Positions 5,580 through 5,942 of a stretch of DNA of 5,942 nucleotides are shown here, one piece after another. The notes below the pieces were generated by a model. That model did no database searches and was not told the DNA's origin. It was given only the letters and a program-made list of their open reading frames with translations. The DNA comes from CAZTQN01 sp964615765. GTDB lineage: Bacteria > Planctomycetota > Phycisphaerae > Phycisphaerales > UBA1924. The stretch covers positions 1 to 5,942 of the forward strand of contig CAZTQN010000071.1 in NCBI GenBank assembly GCA_964615765.1. The letters run 5' to 3'. Each line of letters begins with the position of its first letter. Positions within the stretch are counted from its first letter, which is position 1. The position numbers were made by a program, and so were the translations under genes.

Positions 5580-5942
5580 ATGCCCCGCATGCCGCACGAA
5601 CCCGAAGCCTTTGCCGAGCAGGTCGCCGCCATGCTCAAGCGCCTGCAGCCGGACCACAAGGTCGAGATCTGCGGTCCGCGCGAGCTGATCGTCAACGGGC
5701 GTCGCCTGGACCTCGACAACCTCTACCGCCTGGTCAACCGGGACGCCGACCGGGGCGTAGAGATTGTGGAGCATTACCTCGACCAGCTCTTCAGCGGAGA
5801 CAGTCTGACGTTGAGCGCCGCCAGTTTCGATTTCGCCAAGCCGCGGATCATGCCGCGCATCCAGCCGGAATCCATCTTCCGGCACCTCGCCCGCGAGCAG
5901 GTGGCTCACGTCCCGTTCGTCAACGGCACGGTCATCGTCTTC
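5580..5942 (+). CDS. Hypothetical protein, possibly DUF1444/YtpQ-like, N-terminal part (cut by right window edge)
   Basis: From the ATG at 5580 the plus strand stays open for 121 codons to the window end. An in-frame TGA at 5535 limits the start; an ATG at 5589 is an alternative, and neither has a visible ribosome binding site. The protein begins with a helix-like segment (about 8-20). Next come a strand pair, VEICGPRELIVNGRRLDLDN (28-47), and a helix LYRLVNRD to HYLDQLF (48-71). RIMPRIQPESIFRHLARE (89-106) and VPFVNGTVIVF (111-121) follow. No signal peptide or membrane segment is seen. The pattern of a strand-turn-strand then 'LxNLYR', 'R-hydrophobic-x-P-R-hydrophobic', and a final hydrophobic strand reminds me of the DUF1444 (YtpQ) family, whose function is not established. 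This is recall of a pattern, not an alignment. Coding is supported by regular third-position G/C and a balanced amino-acid composition unlike the neighbouring shadow frames. Confidence 0.75.
   Translation, partial: MPRMPHEPEAFAEQVAAMLKRLQPDHKVEICGPRELIVNGRRLDLDNLYRLVNRDADRGVEIVEHYLDQLFSGDSLTLSAASFDFAKPRIMPRIQPESIFRHLAREQVAHVPFVNGTVIVF

Noticed and set aside
5172..5909. Minus-strand frame opposite the right-edge gene
   Set aside because: Its first part is exactly antisense to the plus-strand gene and its latter part turns into Arg-rich filler. It also overlaps the acpP start.

Overview
This is a GC-rich (visibly well over 60% G+C) bacterial chromosomal segment. It carries five genes on the minus strand and one divergent gene at the right edge on the plus strand. 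Gene content (a bacterial GH15 enzyme, a single-domain FliN/SpoA protein, a YbaL-type antiporter and an acpP-fabF pair), extreme GC and weak or absent Shine-Dalgarno sites on some genes would fit a Planctomycetota relative, perhaps Phycisphaerae-like. That assignment is inference from general impression, not from a marker gene.

Layout, read in the direction of minus-strand transcription (right to left). A 404-base divergent intergenic region (5176-5579) holds a plausible promoter for acpP (acyl carrier protein, 4918-5175, GTG start). After a 75-base spacer containing a perfect 9-bp GC hairpin and a repeated 10-mer comes fabF (3-oxoacyl-ACP synthase II, 3556-4842). A 262-base gap follows, then a YbaL/Kef-type cation:proton antiporter with a cytosolic NAD-binding TrkA-N domain (1296-3287). 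Another 82 bases on is a small FliN-type SpoA-domain protein with a Gly-rich tail (842-1213). After a 297-base gap comes the N-terminal 181 residues of a GH15 glucoamylase-like protein, cut by the left window edge (2-544). On the plus strand, 5580-5942 is the N-terminal part of an unrecognised soluble protein, tentatively DUF1444/YtpQ-like, cut by the right edge.

Functional view: acpP and fabF form a coherent fatty-acid elongation unit, in which the FabF substrate is carried on the phosphopantetheine arm of this ACP. The antiporter, motor-switch protein and glycosidase share the strand but no obvious pathway, and the gaps between them suggest separate transcription units. Nothing here looks mobile: there are no IS ends, tRNA genes, CRISPR repeats, phage genes or recombinases. 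I found no convincing novel system. The items most worth a second look are the eight-G tract and G-rich repeat at the 3' end of fliN, the hairpin plus repeats between acpP and fabF, and the unassigned right-edge gene.
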